Below, in pieces: positions 13,091 through 24,794 of a stretch of DNA of 64,000 bases. Source of the DNA: Agriotes lineatus (lineage: Eukaryota; Arthropoda; Insecta; Coleoptera; Elateridae). The notes beneath the pieces were generated by a model. It was not told the origin of the DNA. It was given only the letters and a program-made list of their open reading frames with translations, and searched no databases. The DNA is taken from contig OW679203.1 in NCBI GenBank assembly GCA_940337035.1, forward strand, positions 32,187,495 through 32,251,494, written 5' to 3'. Made by a program: the position numbers and the translations under genes. Numbering within the stretch: the first letter of the stretch is position 1; each line of letters begins with the position of its first letter.

Positions 13091-14299
13091 AACACCGCTA
13101 TTTGAGCTATCTCTGAGTATTTCCCGCATCTGTCTTGTGAGCCCGGTATTTAAGACCACGACACCGCTGTTTGACCTATAGCATCTTGAATAACACAAGG
13201 TTCAGATTTTTTTGTTTTACTGCCTTATCTCCGCATGGCGTTGCTGTACCCCAGCAATAAGAATCGCAGAAACCTCCGTGCGTGCTCCATCGGAACTATC
13301 AGGCTTCCAGAAAATTTAAAGAAAACACCCAGTGCGTTTGCTGTTTCAATCTAGAGCTCTCAGGATCGTAGAAGTTTAATAAGATGTTCGCAATTTTGCA
13401 TCTTTGATAATTTAAGTTTAACATTTGCTTAATTAAAAACCCCGTTTGCTTATCGATGTAAATAATTATTTTCTGAATTTTGAGTTCACGTAACATTGTT
13501 TATGAATTTTGTGTTATTGACGATTTTTGTATAGCCAAGCAACCTTTGTTGCGTATCAATTTGATCATTATGGGTGGTTTCTTGAATTCACCTAACGTAG
13601 TTGAAATGGCTAGTTTCTTGTTCAAATATCGTACATGGCGTTGAGCGGAGACATTTGTTTTTTTACGAGGCGTTAATCTTGTGTAGTTATAAATGCGCTT
13701 TGTGGTCCAAAGGCCTTTGTTATAAGCATCACGTTTAAAAATGAGACTCTTTTAATTATGGTTATCTTCGCTTTTGGGATTCAGGCGAATAATTAGTTCC
13801 TTTATTTGCTTGCCTAACCCCGCCTACTATTTCACATCATGATTTTGTTGTAACAATGTATATTTGATATTTTGGTAATTTTAGTTTAATTATGGCATCC
13901 GCGAGAACCTCTATTCACGCCTGCCTGTTGTTTTTATAAAAGCCTTGGTATTTAAATTCTGGAATTTTCTTTTTGATCTACCGATACATTTTTAATAATA
14001 TTAATAAGTCTTTTATTTGCTACGATTGTATATACAACATAGAGAAGTGAACATAAAGAAAACACATTAAAAAACATAAAACAAAATAACACAAAAATGG
14101 TGAATCATTGCAAACAAACCATAAAAAAGCTAATCTCCATAACCTGTCTCAATTGATTTAAATTAAAACTTCCAATTAAGGTGTTGGTCAAAATGAAATC
14201 CTAAAAATCTTACGCCATCCGTGGTAGAAGTAGTTGAGGTATTATTGACGTTTACCATTCACGGATGACATATAAAATTTAACTATTTGGATCATTTCA
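13091..14299. other. Unassigned sequence
   Basis: No gene, transposon end or RNA was recognised. The 65-codon minus frame at 13299-13496 has no known features. A short local duplication of ACACCGCTATTTGAGCTAT is seen at about 13090 and 13157. Confidence 0.4.
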
Positions 14300-14770
14300 A
14301 CATTGAAATACGTATAATGTTGGTTGAAGAGAGTAGATAAGGTTTTCAAGGTTTTCAACATCTCAGGTGACCCATCAGAAATTACGACCGACAGATCGTT
14401 AACATACATTGTAAAAAAAGTGTTAGTACGCTTTCAAGTCGGTACTGCACCCAATACACAGCCCTGTGGGACGCCCATGTTTAATATACTGTATCCTGAG
14501 TTAACGGCTCGATTTGGCTTGGTTTGACTCGGCTGTAATTAACACAATCGAATGCCCTGCTAAGATCACAGACTATCCCGACAGGGCATTCACCACTTTC
14601 TACACAATTAACTTTCCTGTTATAAAATGCATGTAAGACACTTATTATCCACCTTCCATCACAGAAGCTATGTTGACTGTGGGAGAATATATTAAACCTT
14701 TTCGTCTTTTTAAATAAATTTGTGTAAGATAGAGGCCTTCAATGATAAGTGAAGCTTGTTTGGTCAACTG
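14300..14770 (-). pseudogene. Degraded LINE reverse transcriptase fragment
   Basis: Reading the minus strand, the plus-strand interval 14540-14574 translates to CDLSRAFDCVN, the catalytic-Asp block of LINE reverse transcriptases (usual form LDLSKAFDxV). The interval 14450-14479 translates to MGVPQGCVLG, the next conserved block. These blocks are normally separated by about 60 residues but here by only about 20, so the intervening part is deleted. The fragment also contains stops and frame changes, and no YADD-type block follows. The motif style fits the Jockey/CR1/I group of non-LTR retrotransposons. The 67-codon plus frame at 14324-14527 is a shadow of this relic. Confidence 0.7.
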
Positions 14771-17610
14771 GTTGGTATGAAGTTATCGTTGTCGATAATC
14801 TCTACGCATGACCATATAATCGTCGGAAGATTAGTCTGGGCAGTGAACCTATCCAAAAGTTGCATAGGGCAGAACCCATGGAGTGCTTATTAGTTACTCA
14901 ATTGCTCCATTTGGGCGGTTCCATCTTTGGTCGAGGAAATTGCCAAGCAAATTACTATGTGATTAAAATAAGTTTATGCAACCCAACGTACACATTTTAT
15001 TCTGAATTCTGCATCGCTTTAAGGCCCGAATAATCAATCTTATTATTACTAAGCCATAATTTCATCCATTTTTGCATATATAAAAGCTGAACCTATTTCT
15101 TTTACTGGCATGCAGTTAGCATAAATTGCTTTCGAATGATTTCGAAACTAATAATATGTTTGCAACGCTTCAATGCTCTTAAATAAGTGTTGTTGCAAGC
15201 AGGTTGCCTTAATGATATGTGAAAGCTATTTCAAAATTGGTTGCTTTGTACCTTCTTATGACTAGTTTGTTGCAATTGAATCTGCCTGTAGCATCCTTTC
15301 AGCCCACTTTACTAGCTAAAACACCTAAGGTCAGAGTAACTTACCTTGCTGCAGAGTAGTCATGACAGTCACTATCTATCACCTAGATGTCGAGAAGCAA
15401 GTCGTGGTAGCTTCTTGGGCTACGCACCATATCTTCAATTAGCGTTTAATGTGGTGGAACTGCAACAAGAAGTCGTAGATTAGAACTTAACGATAAGAGG
15501 CATGGAATGTGTCAAAATAGCAATTAGAAAATTGCAAAATCAATTGTTACTGGTCATGCAATAAGTAATAGACCATGGTTTTTCCAAGGCTTTTAATAGA
15601 CACGTGCAAATAACTATATTTTAACTCCACTTAAATATATTTATGTGAATTTGCAATGAGACAGTAGTCATCACTACAAATAAAAACAGTTATTACGTCG
15701 CCCAATTTCAATGCTTTTTGTTAAGGTGTTACGGTGTGAAAATGGAATTCGCAACGCTCAACATGTTGAGGTTCCTTTAGCTTTGCTCCAATTAACTAAA
15801 ACTTAAAAAACACGTGGAACTATGACGTTAATGGGAAGTTTCCTTAACCCTTGCACGTTTCATACGCGTATTGTAAGATAATGAGTTGATTAACAGGAAA
15901 TCCTGGATATGACTTATGAGTAGCACAGCAATACAGACAGCGTTGTTTCAGGAAATAAGTGACTTGCAGTAGCAACTGTTTTGGATCGTGACATATGGCC
16001 GAACAAAACAATTGAAGTACTTACTTTCAATTGTTTGGAAACTGTTTCTAATTACTCGTGGTGGAAGATGCGTCACTGGAGCCTAGGGCAAAACTTTTTT
16101 ACAATTCTGCGCCTCCAAACTTTCTTGTGTGCCGCTTCCAGCGCGAAGCGACGATTATACAAACAATTGAGAGATTTGTTGACAAAACAATCGAATGAAG
16201 CGCATCGACGCTTCAATTGTTTGCCCATCGCGGCGGAGTGGCGGAATCGAGACGGGCAACTCAAACAACTTTTCCATTTTATACTTCCTGCCGCGAGCGG
16301 CGCTTTTGCATCGATTTAAAAAAAATGTGCACCTGCGGATCTTAGTCCTTTGGGAACTGGAACTAGGCATTACGCCACAGAAAGCTATTTTGCTATTACG
16401 CGCCTGCATGTCAACGGCTAGGAAAATTACGGCGGGATCGTTTTTCATTTGCATACTTGTCCAGCCAATAAAGAAAAACCCGAGCATGCACGTCACTGGC
16501 TGCGAAAAAACTTAATTAGGGTGACCTGTGGATACCCGCGCTCGATTGTTCTAAATAAAAACAAATGGACTCTCGATCTGTGGAACTTTAATTTTGAGGC
16601 AATTACAAATGCATGACGGAGAGATAATGCGCGAATCAGATGTTTTCTTTCTTATGTTTTTTGGAGCTGCAGCGCCATCTCGGCGTTTTAAATCGCGCCG
16701 TATATGTTTTTTTCGCAACTTACAACATTTTTTTCAGCAAACTAAGGCTTACAAAGCTCGGCTTAGCAAATATTTTAATTAAATCGCAAGTCTTCTAAGA
16801 ATAGTAGGCCCTGACATAGTTGACAGCTAAGCATTTGTCATCATGTAATTGCATATAGAAGGCTTTGGAAACAAACAATAAAACAAATGCAAGTATTTGA
16901 GAGCCTGCTCTAATATCCGCAAGAGGGAAGACAAAAGCATTAATTTACTGTGTCTAGAAAATTATAACTAAAAATTAGGCATCAGCTCATGGACCATTTG
17001 TTTTTCAAGCAGCCTGTTTGTTTATATATTTTTTTGCCATCTCCAAAAAGTTCTAATATTAGCGTCCGCAGGTTTTAAGTTTGTCCAAACTCTTGTATGA
17101 TTAAGTTAAACATCAACACTGTATCTCTTAAAAACTAAAAAAGCCTCAGTGATATAAAAATATTTCAGGATAATATGTCGTTAAAAACAAAATGAGAGTC
17201 ACTGATTGGAGGTTGCTCTCGGTTTCGTTGGGTAAAATTAGTGTTTAAACCGATCTCGCTCAATGGTATTCTAATAAACCACGAAAAGGGTTGAAAGAAA
17301 ATCAATCTTCACCAAGTTTTATACGGAATGTTAAAAGCTTCCCGTTTAAATGATCTAGAAGCCAGTTCTATATTTTCATCGATTAGCTAGACTCAACTAC
17401 AAAAGAAGCCCACGCTCAAGCTTTGCTTTTGTTGATACCCCAAACAATTTGTTCCATATTTTATGGTGTAACGAATATATACTTTGCATGTTTATATGTT
17501 TTTATTGTAGCAACTAGTATGAACAAACATTATTATTATTATGTGAAAACAAATGTGTGGCTAATAATTGTGGAAAACGTGCTTTTGATTATATGCTATA
17601 TTTAACAACT
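14771..17610. other. Unassigned sequence with CAATTG-centred inverted repeats
   Basis: No gene could be supported. Overlapping short frames on both strands at 15981-16515 reflect locally GC-rich sequence, have no known domain and conflict with one another. Between 16006 and 16223 the 11-mer AAACAATTGAA or its complement occurs in alternating orientation: 16006-16016, 16026-16036, about 16160-16170 and 16213-16223. Nothing else was recognised. Confidence 0.4.
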
Positions 17611-17615
17611 GGATA

Positions 17616-18146
17616 TACAGATTGTCCGGATTGTACTCGGGACATGGGAAATTAATGAGTGCAACAGGGAGAAACAGATCAAATGAGTAGGTATGACAGA
17701 GATAAAACATATCAAAATTTATCAATATACCAATGGACACTTTCAGAACTTTTCATGGATATACAAGTTTTTAAAATAAATTAAGCTCAGTTGTCATTAG
17801 TGTCATTAAAAGTTTCTTCAAAATTGCAAACAATTCCGGATATGACTGAACGTGAAGGAATGTGACGATTTTCAAACGCAGTTATAAATAAATTTATAGT
17901 TTCATTAATTGAGTTCCCATTTAATAATTTGAATCTTTTCTGCTACCGTGTACTGCATTTTCAAATTTCTATGACAGATGCGTTTAATTTATTTAAAAAT
18001 GAGCATCCATGAAAAGTTTTGAAAGTGTCCATTGGTATATTGATAAATTTTGATGTTTTATCTCTGTCATACCTACTCATTTTACTGTTTATCCCTGTCG
18101 CACTCATTAATTTCCCATGTCCCGAATACAATCCGGACAATCTGTA
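17616..18146. mobile_element. Tc1/mariner-like MITE with ~150-bp terminal inverted repeats
   Basis: The left arm (17616 to about 17765) starts TACAGATTGTCCGGATTGTA and runs to TTTCATGGATATACAAG. Its reverse complement forms the right arm (about 18000-18146), ending ACAATCCGGACAATCTGTA. Both ends are flanked by TA, the usual target of the Tc1/mariner superfamily, so the duplicated TA would be 17614-17615 and 18147-18148. The ~230-bp centre has no transposase coding, so the element is non-autonomous. The 61-codon frame at 18019-18204 crosses the right arm and is not a gene. Confidence 0.75.
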
Positions 18147-18189
18147 TACCTATCAAGCGTACGCCAAGAACGCTAAACGCAGTAGACCG

Positions 18190-19187
18190 GCACAAGTAGG
18201 CTAGTTATGTTATCAAAACAATTACCAGTTATCGTAACATGTAGTATCCGTATTCGGCGTTAATCAACGTTTAGTGATGGTGGAAATTGCATATTTGCAA
18301 GTAATTATCATGATGGGAATACAAAAGAAATTTAGAATTAATTGCAGAATTGCTGTTTAGCGATAGCGTTGTTTCGATACAGTTGTAACGTTAGCGCCGG
18401 TGGTTAATGTCTAATCTGCGAGTAGTATTTGCCTAACAATTCGTAACAGTATACTTTCTTAGGAATGAGTGCACAGATAATAGAATTAGTGACAAAGACA
18501 CGGCGGTTTTGACAAAACAATTGAAAATTATCGTAATGCATTGTATACTTAACATATAAATCACATTAACTATCGGCGATTAGGGTCTCATTTGGGAGCT
18601 AAATTTTGATTAACAATAAATTACAGTAAAACTATCTTCAGAGCGCACAAAATTGATGAATTATCGGAAGGGGTAGGCTGTGTCAAAACAACTGCTACCT
18701 GCAGTACTACATGTTTCGACGAGAACACGGTTACAACGTTGTGCTGGCACGGCGCGGCGGTTCGTGTCTAATTATGTGAGTAGTATTTTGCTGACAAACT
18801 AGTTACAGTGAAATCATAATATTCGCCAATGCACAAAATAAATGAATTTATAGAAGACAATAGGCCGTGTTGTCAAAACAATTGCCAGTCTTTTTTTTTG
18901 ACGGTGAGAACACGGTTATAACGTTTAGTGTCGGCAGTTACAGTCTAGTATGTGAGTAGTATTCAACGCAACAATTAGTTACAGTAAAACTATCTTAGAA
19001 ATGAGTGCACACAATAATTGAATTAGTGCCAAAGTGAAGGCTGTTTTGATAAAACAATTGAAAATTATCGTAATGCATTGTATACTTCGGTTTTAACATA
19101 TAAATCACGTTAATTATTGGCGATTAGGGTCTCATTGGTGAGCTACATTTCGCTTAACAATAAATTACAGTAAAACTATCTTGAGAG
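18190..19187. repeat. Satellite A, block 1 (left of the TIR element)
   Basis: Diverged copies of the satellite described at 25472-28815. Repeated marks include GTCAAAACAATTG-type boxes, CACGGTTATAACGTTTAGTG, and the junction motif TTACAGTAAAACTATCTT at subunit ends (near 18625, 18980 and 19165). The array continues on the far side of the inserted element, and the junction at 19187/25472 restores a normal unit once the 6-bp target duplication is removed. Confidence 0.8.
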
Positions 19188-19690
19188 TAGTAGAATGAGG
19201 GCAGCTCTCCCCTCCACTTTTTATTTGATTCGCGGATTCGCGGATTTCGCGGTTTGAATTCGCGGATTGATCCAATTAATTTCGCGGTTTGATCTAATTA
19301 ATTTCGTGGTTTGATCTAATTAATCACATATGAAGTTTGATATGTAATTTACATATGTGCTACTGATTAAATTACGCGGCGGCCATTTTTAATTTGCATC
19401 CGGAATTACGCGACGAATGGATTAACGCGATTTCCATTGTCCCTACCTACTATAGGAAATTTTTCAGATTTTTTTTCTAAGTTCCAATTTTTGAATTTAA
19501 ACTTCCCGGGTGTCGGCCATCTTGGTTTTCTGCGCGCGCCCTTCTCGTGGAAATATTTGAATTTCAAACTGTTAAATCTTCCTGCACCCTTCATCGAAGC
19601 TGCTCTCTCTCTCTCATGCACGGCGGCCATTTTAATTTCGCGCGAATATTTGAATTTTTCAGATTTTGTTTTCTAAGTTCAAGTCAGTTT
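19188..19690 (+). repeat. Left terminal inverted repeat
   Basis: From outside inward it has a 5' tip (GAGGGCAGCTCTCCCCTCC), a run of TTCGCGGATT units, three copies of a ~21-bp unit around CGCGGTTTGATCTAATTAAT (about 19250-19325), a palindrome around ACATATG, and then GC-richer blocks containing GGCGGCCAT and TCTCTCTCTCATGCACGGCGGCC. The same order in reverse complement forms the right arm. The short frames at 19406-19630 (minus) and 19437-19676 (plus) exist in both arms. Confidence 0.85.
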
Positions 19691-20935
19691 TTGTAAAAAT
19701 TTATGTGATATGATGTGTAATTGGTTGATTTTTATAAAATTTTCATCGTGTGTTGAATTAAAATGTCATTTTTTGTATAATTTATGTGACATGATTTCGA
19801 TTTTTGTAAAAATTTATGTGAGATATTGTGTAATTGTGTGATTTTTGTTCAATTTTGAGTTAATTTTCGTAATAAAAATGAACAATGAGCCTACGTAACT
19901 GAAATTTTGCTTGTCGAGATGCCTGTGGTAGAAGATTTTTCAATGAAATTGCGTGTTTTGATGGTGTCAGTACATTTTTTTTCAACGAATTGCGCGTTTT
20001 TATTCAAAAATTATGTTAATTTGTGGTCGACATACATATATTTCCATCAAAAGTATAAGAATTTTTGAATTTTGTTTATCGAAATGATTGTGGTAGTAGA
20101 TTTTTTCAACGAAATTGCGATTTCTTTTAATTTTGAGCGATGCATTGTATAAAAAAGTGTAAAACATTTGCAAAATTATGCATAGTTTATGTAACATGAT
20201 GTCGATTTTGTAAAAATGTATTGACATGATGTGTAATTGTTTGAGTTTTGTTCAATTTTCGTCGTATGTTGAGTAAAAAATGTCGTTTTTTTGTATAATT
20301 TCAAGTGACACGATGTCAGTTTTTGTAAAAATTTATGTGAGATGATGTGGACCAGCACATTTTTCAGCGAAATTGCGTGTTTTTATTCAAATCTTGCTAA
20401 AATTGCTGCAGAAATTGCTGTTTTTTATTCAAATCTTGCTAAAATTGCAACAAGTTAGAGAAAAAAGTGTAAAACATTTGCAAAATTATGCTTAGAAATA
20501 ACTCTTAAAACTGTTTTTACATCATTTTCTTTATTATAAAGCGTTTTGTAAGACGACATGTGATAATTTTTAAGTGAAATAATGTGGGATGGCGTATTTT
20601 TTATCGCTTATTGGATAAAAATGTCGTTTTTTTGTATAATTTCAAGTGACATGATGTCAGTTTTGTAAAATTTTAAGTGAAACAGAACAATTTTTCAACG
20701 AAATTGTGTTTTTATTCAAAATTGTTACTTTGTAACCTATTGCGTTTTTATTTTCGTCCGTTTGCATGTATACTGGAATTTTTAAAACTAAAACAGAACA
20801 TTTTTCAACGAAATTCTCTGTTTTATTCAAATTTATGTTAATTTGTGGTCAATTGCGTTTTTATTTTCGTCCGTTTGCATTTATACTGGAATTTTTTAAA
20901 CTAAAATGCAGTTTTGATCGATATAATGACACAAT
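19691..20935 (+). repeat. Diverged internal tandem repeats of the TIR element
   Basis: Segments of the type TTTTTCAACGAAATTGCGTTTTTATTCAAA recur near 19980, 20105, 20365, 20690 and 20800. Segments of the type GTAAAAATTTATGTGAGATGATGTG recur near 19693, 19808, 20213 and 20325. The last two copies, about 20750 and 20870, share the string ATTGCGTTTTTATTTTCGTCCGTTTGCAT. No open frame of note is seen apart from the short one described next. Confidence 0.7.
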
Positions 20936-21195
20936 TTCAGACGCTTACTTATAAAATAAAACCAAACATGTCAATCTCGGTGTTACAACGAATATTTGCT
21001 ATTATGTTTATCTCTTTCTTACTCAAGCAATACGTGTATCTTCTTGTTCATGTTATCTTATTGCCGATATATATAATTGTGGCCGACAGGCAACGACCTG
21101 TTAGGCCATTTGAGGATGACAAAATAGAAAGCCTCCTCGGGGCTATAATGTCTTTTGTAATTACGCATAGCAGCATAAAATTAATCATATTCTAG
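20914..21195 (+). CDS. Short open frame with a hydrophobic segment, inside the TIR element
   Basis: A 93-codon frame (second Met at 20968) lies between the internal repeats and the LINE. Residues ~27-60 are strongly hydrophobic and could be a membrane segment, followed by a charged stretch (DRQRPVRPFEDDKIE). It resembles no family I know. Its position suggests it could be part of the element's own content, perhaps cut by the LINE, but chance in AT-rich DNA is an equal alternative. Confidence 0.2.
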   Translation: MIDIMTQFQTLTYKIKPNMSISVLQRIFAIMFISFLLKQYVYLLVHVILLPIYIIVADRQRPVRPFEDDKIESLLGAIMSFVITHSSIKLIIF

Positions 21196-21296
21196 CATTC
21201 AAATATGAAAAATGGATAATAGCCTCGGTTTTATAAATAATTTAATAATATTATATGAGACCTTTTCATATATATATATAAGCTTATCCAGGCCGT

Positions 21297-23417
21297 TTAG
21301 GCCCATAGCTTGGTTATGGTTTTCCACTGCTTCCTGTCCTTTGCTTTCATCCTCCACCTCGTTATCTGCTTCTCTTCCATATCCTGCATAATTGCCTCTC
21401 GCCATTTCCTCTTGGGTCTTCCTCTTTTTCTCGTTCCTGCTGGGTCTTTCCATCCTATTGCCTTGACTGTCCTCTCATCACTCATTCTTTCTAGATGTCC
21501 TGCCCATTCTAGTCTCTTCGCTTTTATAACCTCTGTTATCGCAGCCTCGCCAAATAAATCATATAACTCTTTATTTGTTCGTCTTTCCCATCCTATATCT
21601 GTCTTTTTTCCACCGAAGATTCTCCGGAAAATTTTCCTCTCCCATATTTCCACCATATTTTGGACTTTTTTGTTCATTACCCATGTTTCGCTGCCATACA
21701 GTAGTGTGGGTCTTATCACCGTCTTATATAGCCTGATTTTTGCTCCTCTGCTTTCCTTTTTTGAGCTTAGTATTTTGTGTAGTCCGCCAGCACACCTGTT
21801 ACTTTTTGCCATTCTGAATTTAACTTCTTTTTCCTCTTCGCATTTGTCGTCTATCAGAACTCCTAGGTACACATACTCTTCTACTTCCTTGAATTCGATG
21901 ATTTCTTCCCTGGATGCTATTATTCTCAGTCCACTTTCAATTTTGTTCTTGGAGTTCATTCTTAGCTGCATGTAGTTACTCTTGCTTTGGTTGATCTTTA
22001 GGCCTCTTTTACTCGCTGACTCTATTAACTGTTTTGTTATGTCTTGCAATTCTCCTTTTTTTCTTGCTAATAGCACCAGATCGTCAGCGTACGCTAGACA
22101 TTGATGGCTCTTATTAAGTAGTGTACCGTTTCTGTTGATACCGCTTTCTCTTATTATTGCCTCCAGACTTATATTAAATAATAGTGTTGATAGCGGGTCA
22201 CCTTGGCGTAGACCTTTTCGTACTTCAAATTCGGTTGATATTTTCCCAGTGACCTTCACCGCATTTACTGTTTGGCTGAATGTCATTCCAATAAGTCTGA
22301 TTAATTTTCCAGGGATCTGAAGATCGTAAAGGTCATTCACTAATTGTTGTCTTGACACTGAATCATATGCCCTCTCAAAATCAACAAATAACATATGAGT
22401 CGGCAGTTCATATTCATAGCTTGATGTTAGTAGCTGTTTTAGCATAAATATTTGGTCCGTTGTTGATCTGTTCTTTCTAAACCCGCATTGGTATTCTCCC
22501 AGTTTACATTCGGTCTTCTCTTCTAGTTTTTGTTTAATCCAAGTTGCCAGCACCTTATAAGTTACATCTAATAAAGCAATTCCTCTGTAATTTGAACATT
22601 CAGTTGCATCTCCTTTTTTGTATATTGGGAGAATGATTGCCTTCTTCCAGGCTCTGAGCATCGATTCCTGTTTCCAAATGTCATTCACCAATTCATATAT
22701 ATTTTGCCTTAGTACTTCGCCCCCATATTTGATATTTTCAGCTGTTATTCTGTTTTTCCCTGGGCTCTTATTATTTTTCAAACAGTTTATTATTGAATCT
22801 ATTTCCTCTTTTGTTGGCCCTGTGATTTCGTCTTCTTTCTTCTCTGCTGTTATCTGGTACTGTATCTCATCTGTTCCCTCTATTTCTACATTTAACATCT
22901 CCTCGAAATACTGTTTCCATCTGGCTACTATCTCATCCTCCTCCCCAATTAGATTTCCTTCTTTATCCTTGTAGTGTACAGGTTTCGTTTGGAATCCTTT
23001 CTGTATATCTTTAGTTTCTTTGTAGAAGTTCCTAATGTCTTTCCTGTTGTATCTATCTCCTATTGCAAAAATTCTGGCTTCTTCGTGTTTTCGTTTTCGT
23101 TCTCTACATAATTTCTTTGTCTTCTTTCTTTGGTTTTGATATTTTAATTTGTCTTCTTCCTTTCCTGTCTGTAGAAATATTTTCCTTAGTCTTTTCCTCT
23201 TCTTTATTTGTTCTCTACACTCTGAATCTAGCCATTCTTTTTCCTTCTTCTTTTTGAGTTTTTCCAGGCTATTTCCGGTTGCTCGTGTTATTATTGTTTC
23301 TGCGACTTCCCATTTACCTTCGATACTATTGTTATATATTCTAGAATGTGCGTTATAACTATCGCTGATTTCTTGATTATACTTCTCCGCCGTTGTTTCA
23401 TCTTTTAATTGTTCCAT
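21297..23417 (-). pseudogene. LINE reverse transcriptase (706 codons open)
   Basis: Minus-strand frame with the blocks of LINE reverse transcriptases: NYRGIALLD (~276-284), GFRKNRSTTDQ (~312-322), the catalytic block FVDFERAYDS (~344-353), GLRQGDPLS (~402-410) and the active-site YADD (~443-446). Further on are LYGSETW (~573-579), LEWAGHLERM (~636-645) and GRPKRKW (~666-672), the C-terminal signature common in RTE-like elements. All catalytic Asp residues are present. Translation does not begin here: the frame continues upstream to a run of nine A (plus 23446-23454), where it loses register with the endonuclease. The reverse transcriptase half is intact but the element as a whole is broken. 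Confidence 0.85.
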
Positions 23418-23459
23418 ATTATACTTTTGTTCTAATTTCTCTATCTTTTTTTTTGCTGG

Positions 23460-24415
23460 CTTTAGGAGCGCTAGACTTCTTTATTTTCACCCCAACTAGG
23501 AAGTGGTCCGAATTACCATCCGCCCCCTATATGTTCTGACATTGGTTATTAGATTGGCGTGTTTTTCCTGAATTAAAATGTGGTCGGTTTGGTTCGTCTG
23601 ATTAGTTCCTGGAATGATCCATGTCCCTTTGTGTATTTCTTTCCTCCTAAAATGTGTGCTCATTATTTTCATTTTCTTTTCTATTGCAAAATTAATTAGT
23701 CTTAGGCCGTTTTCGTTGCTATCTTGATGTTTGCTTTCCCCTCCCGTTATGTTTCTAAAAATGTCCTCTCTTCCTACTTTTGCATTAGCATCTCATACTA
23801 TCATTTGCACATTACGTCTAGGAAGTTGATTTAGTACTTCCTCTATTTTTTCATAGAATATATCTTTTTGTTCGTCATCCTTCTCCTCAGTAGGTGCATG
23901 TATGTTTACTATGGTTAAACTTGTAGTTGTTAGTTCTATTGTTAAATAGCAGAGTTTATCAGATATTGGTTGAAATTTTTTTACTTTTTAGTGAATACCC
24001 TTTTTAATTAAGAATCCTGTACCAAATGTTCTAGTTCCCCTCCACTATGATACAAGACATAGTCACTGATTTTCATTATATTTTTCCCTTTTAGATGTGT
24101 TTCCTGTAATGCTATTATCTCCATGTTATATTTCTTTACTTCCTCTACCAAATTTCTGATTGCTCCTTCTTCATTTAATCCTTGCATATTCCATGTTCCT
24201 ATCACCAAATATTTTCTTTTCCTCAGGTCGTTAATCTTGTTCTTGCCTTTTTCCATAGCAATTGCCGTTTTTATTTTTTCAGACTCCGAGGCTTGTGTCG
24301 TAAGACCTTTATCTATTACCTTGTCCTTTGCTGTTGTCGTCTTCATGTTGGACCATCTTTTCTGTGTTGCTAGTTTTTTGCTTTTTCGACTACACCTTTT
24401 TCTTCGTCGTCCCAT
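23460..24415 (-). pseudogene. LINE apurinic-type endonuclease, broken
   Basis: The frame from 24415 to 24008 begins MGRRRKR, is Lys/Arg-rich for ~60 residues, then gives GTWNMQGLN and ALQETH (catalytic Glu), the start of an endonuclease/exonuclease/phosphatase fold. It shifts frame near 24040. Later blocks are readable in other frames: NIHAPTE (plus ~23886-23905), DANAKVG (~23770-23790), which is preceded by an in-frame TGA, and NSDHFLV (~23499-23520). At least two frame changes and one stop mean that this copy cannot be active. Confidence 0.8.
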
Positions 24416-24794
24416 ACGTATTCCACTCCTTCAATATTGATTTTTCTATACCCGGTTTTTACTTTTACTTTCAAGAATATATTAAAATCAAATTTGTAAC
24501 TCGTTTTTATATTTACGATCTGCCTTTACCTCTTATCGCCAACCGATCGGAAATTTCCACCTATATAGTAGGTAGGGACAATGAGAATCTCGTTAATCCA
24601 TCCATACAGCAGGTACAAATTATAAATAATAATTAATTATGCCACATCCAGTCGCAAAATCAGTTTTTTAAAATTACTACACCTCATTTAACACCACCGG
24701 CTATACAATTCCATTCTTATAAATCATATTTCTCAAAAAATAATTTGTTTACAACAAGGAAGCTCGACGTCGAACCCGCACGCAACTGTTAAGT

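Larger units (their letters stand above)
21265..24480 (-). mobile_element. RTE-like non-LTR retrotransposon, degraded
   Basis: On the minus strand an apurinic-type endonuclease is followed by a reverse transcriptase in one original reading frame, with no separate ORF1. This arrangement fits RTE-clade LINEs. The 3' end runs into a (TA)n tract at about 21270-21282 instead of poly(A), also typical of RTE. The 5' end is not sharply defined (about 24440-24480), and I could not find a target duplication. It interrupts the TIR element. Clade assignment is by motif style only. Confidence 0.75.

Noticed and set aside
15981..16515. Overlapping frames of 106-113 codons on both strands
   Set aside because: They overlap in conflicting frames, lack any known domain and lie in locally GC-rich sequence where stops are rarer.
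19437..19676. 79-codon plus frame and its mirror at 25013-25216
   Set aside because: It lies in the inverted-repeat arms opposite the 74-codon frame and shows no domain; it exists twice only because the arms are copies.
21310..21975. 221-codon plus-strand frame
   Set aside because: It is an antisense shadow of the LINE reverse transcriptase, which has all the conserved motifs on the minus strand.
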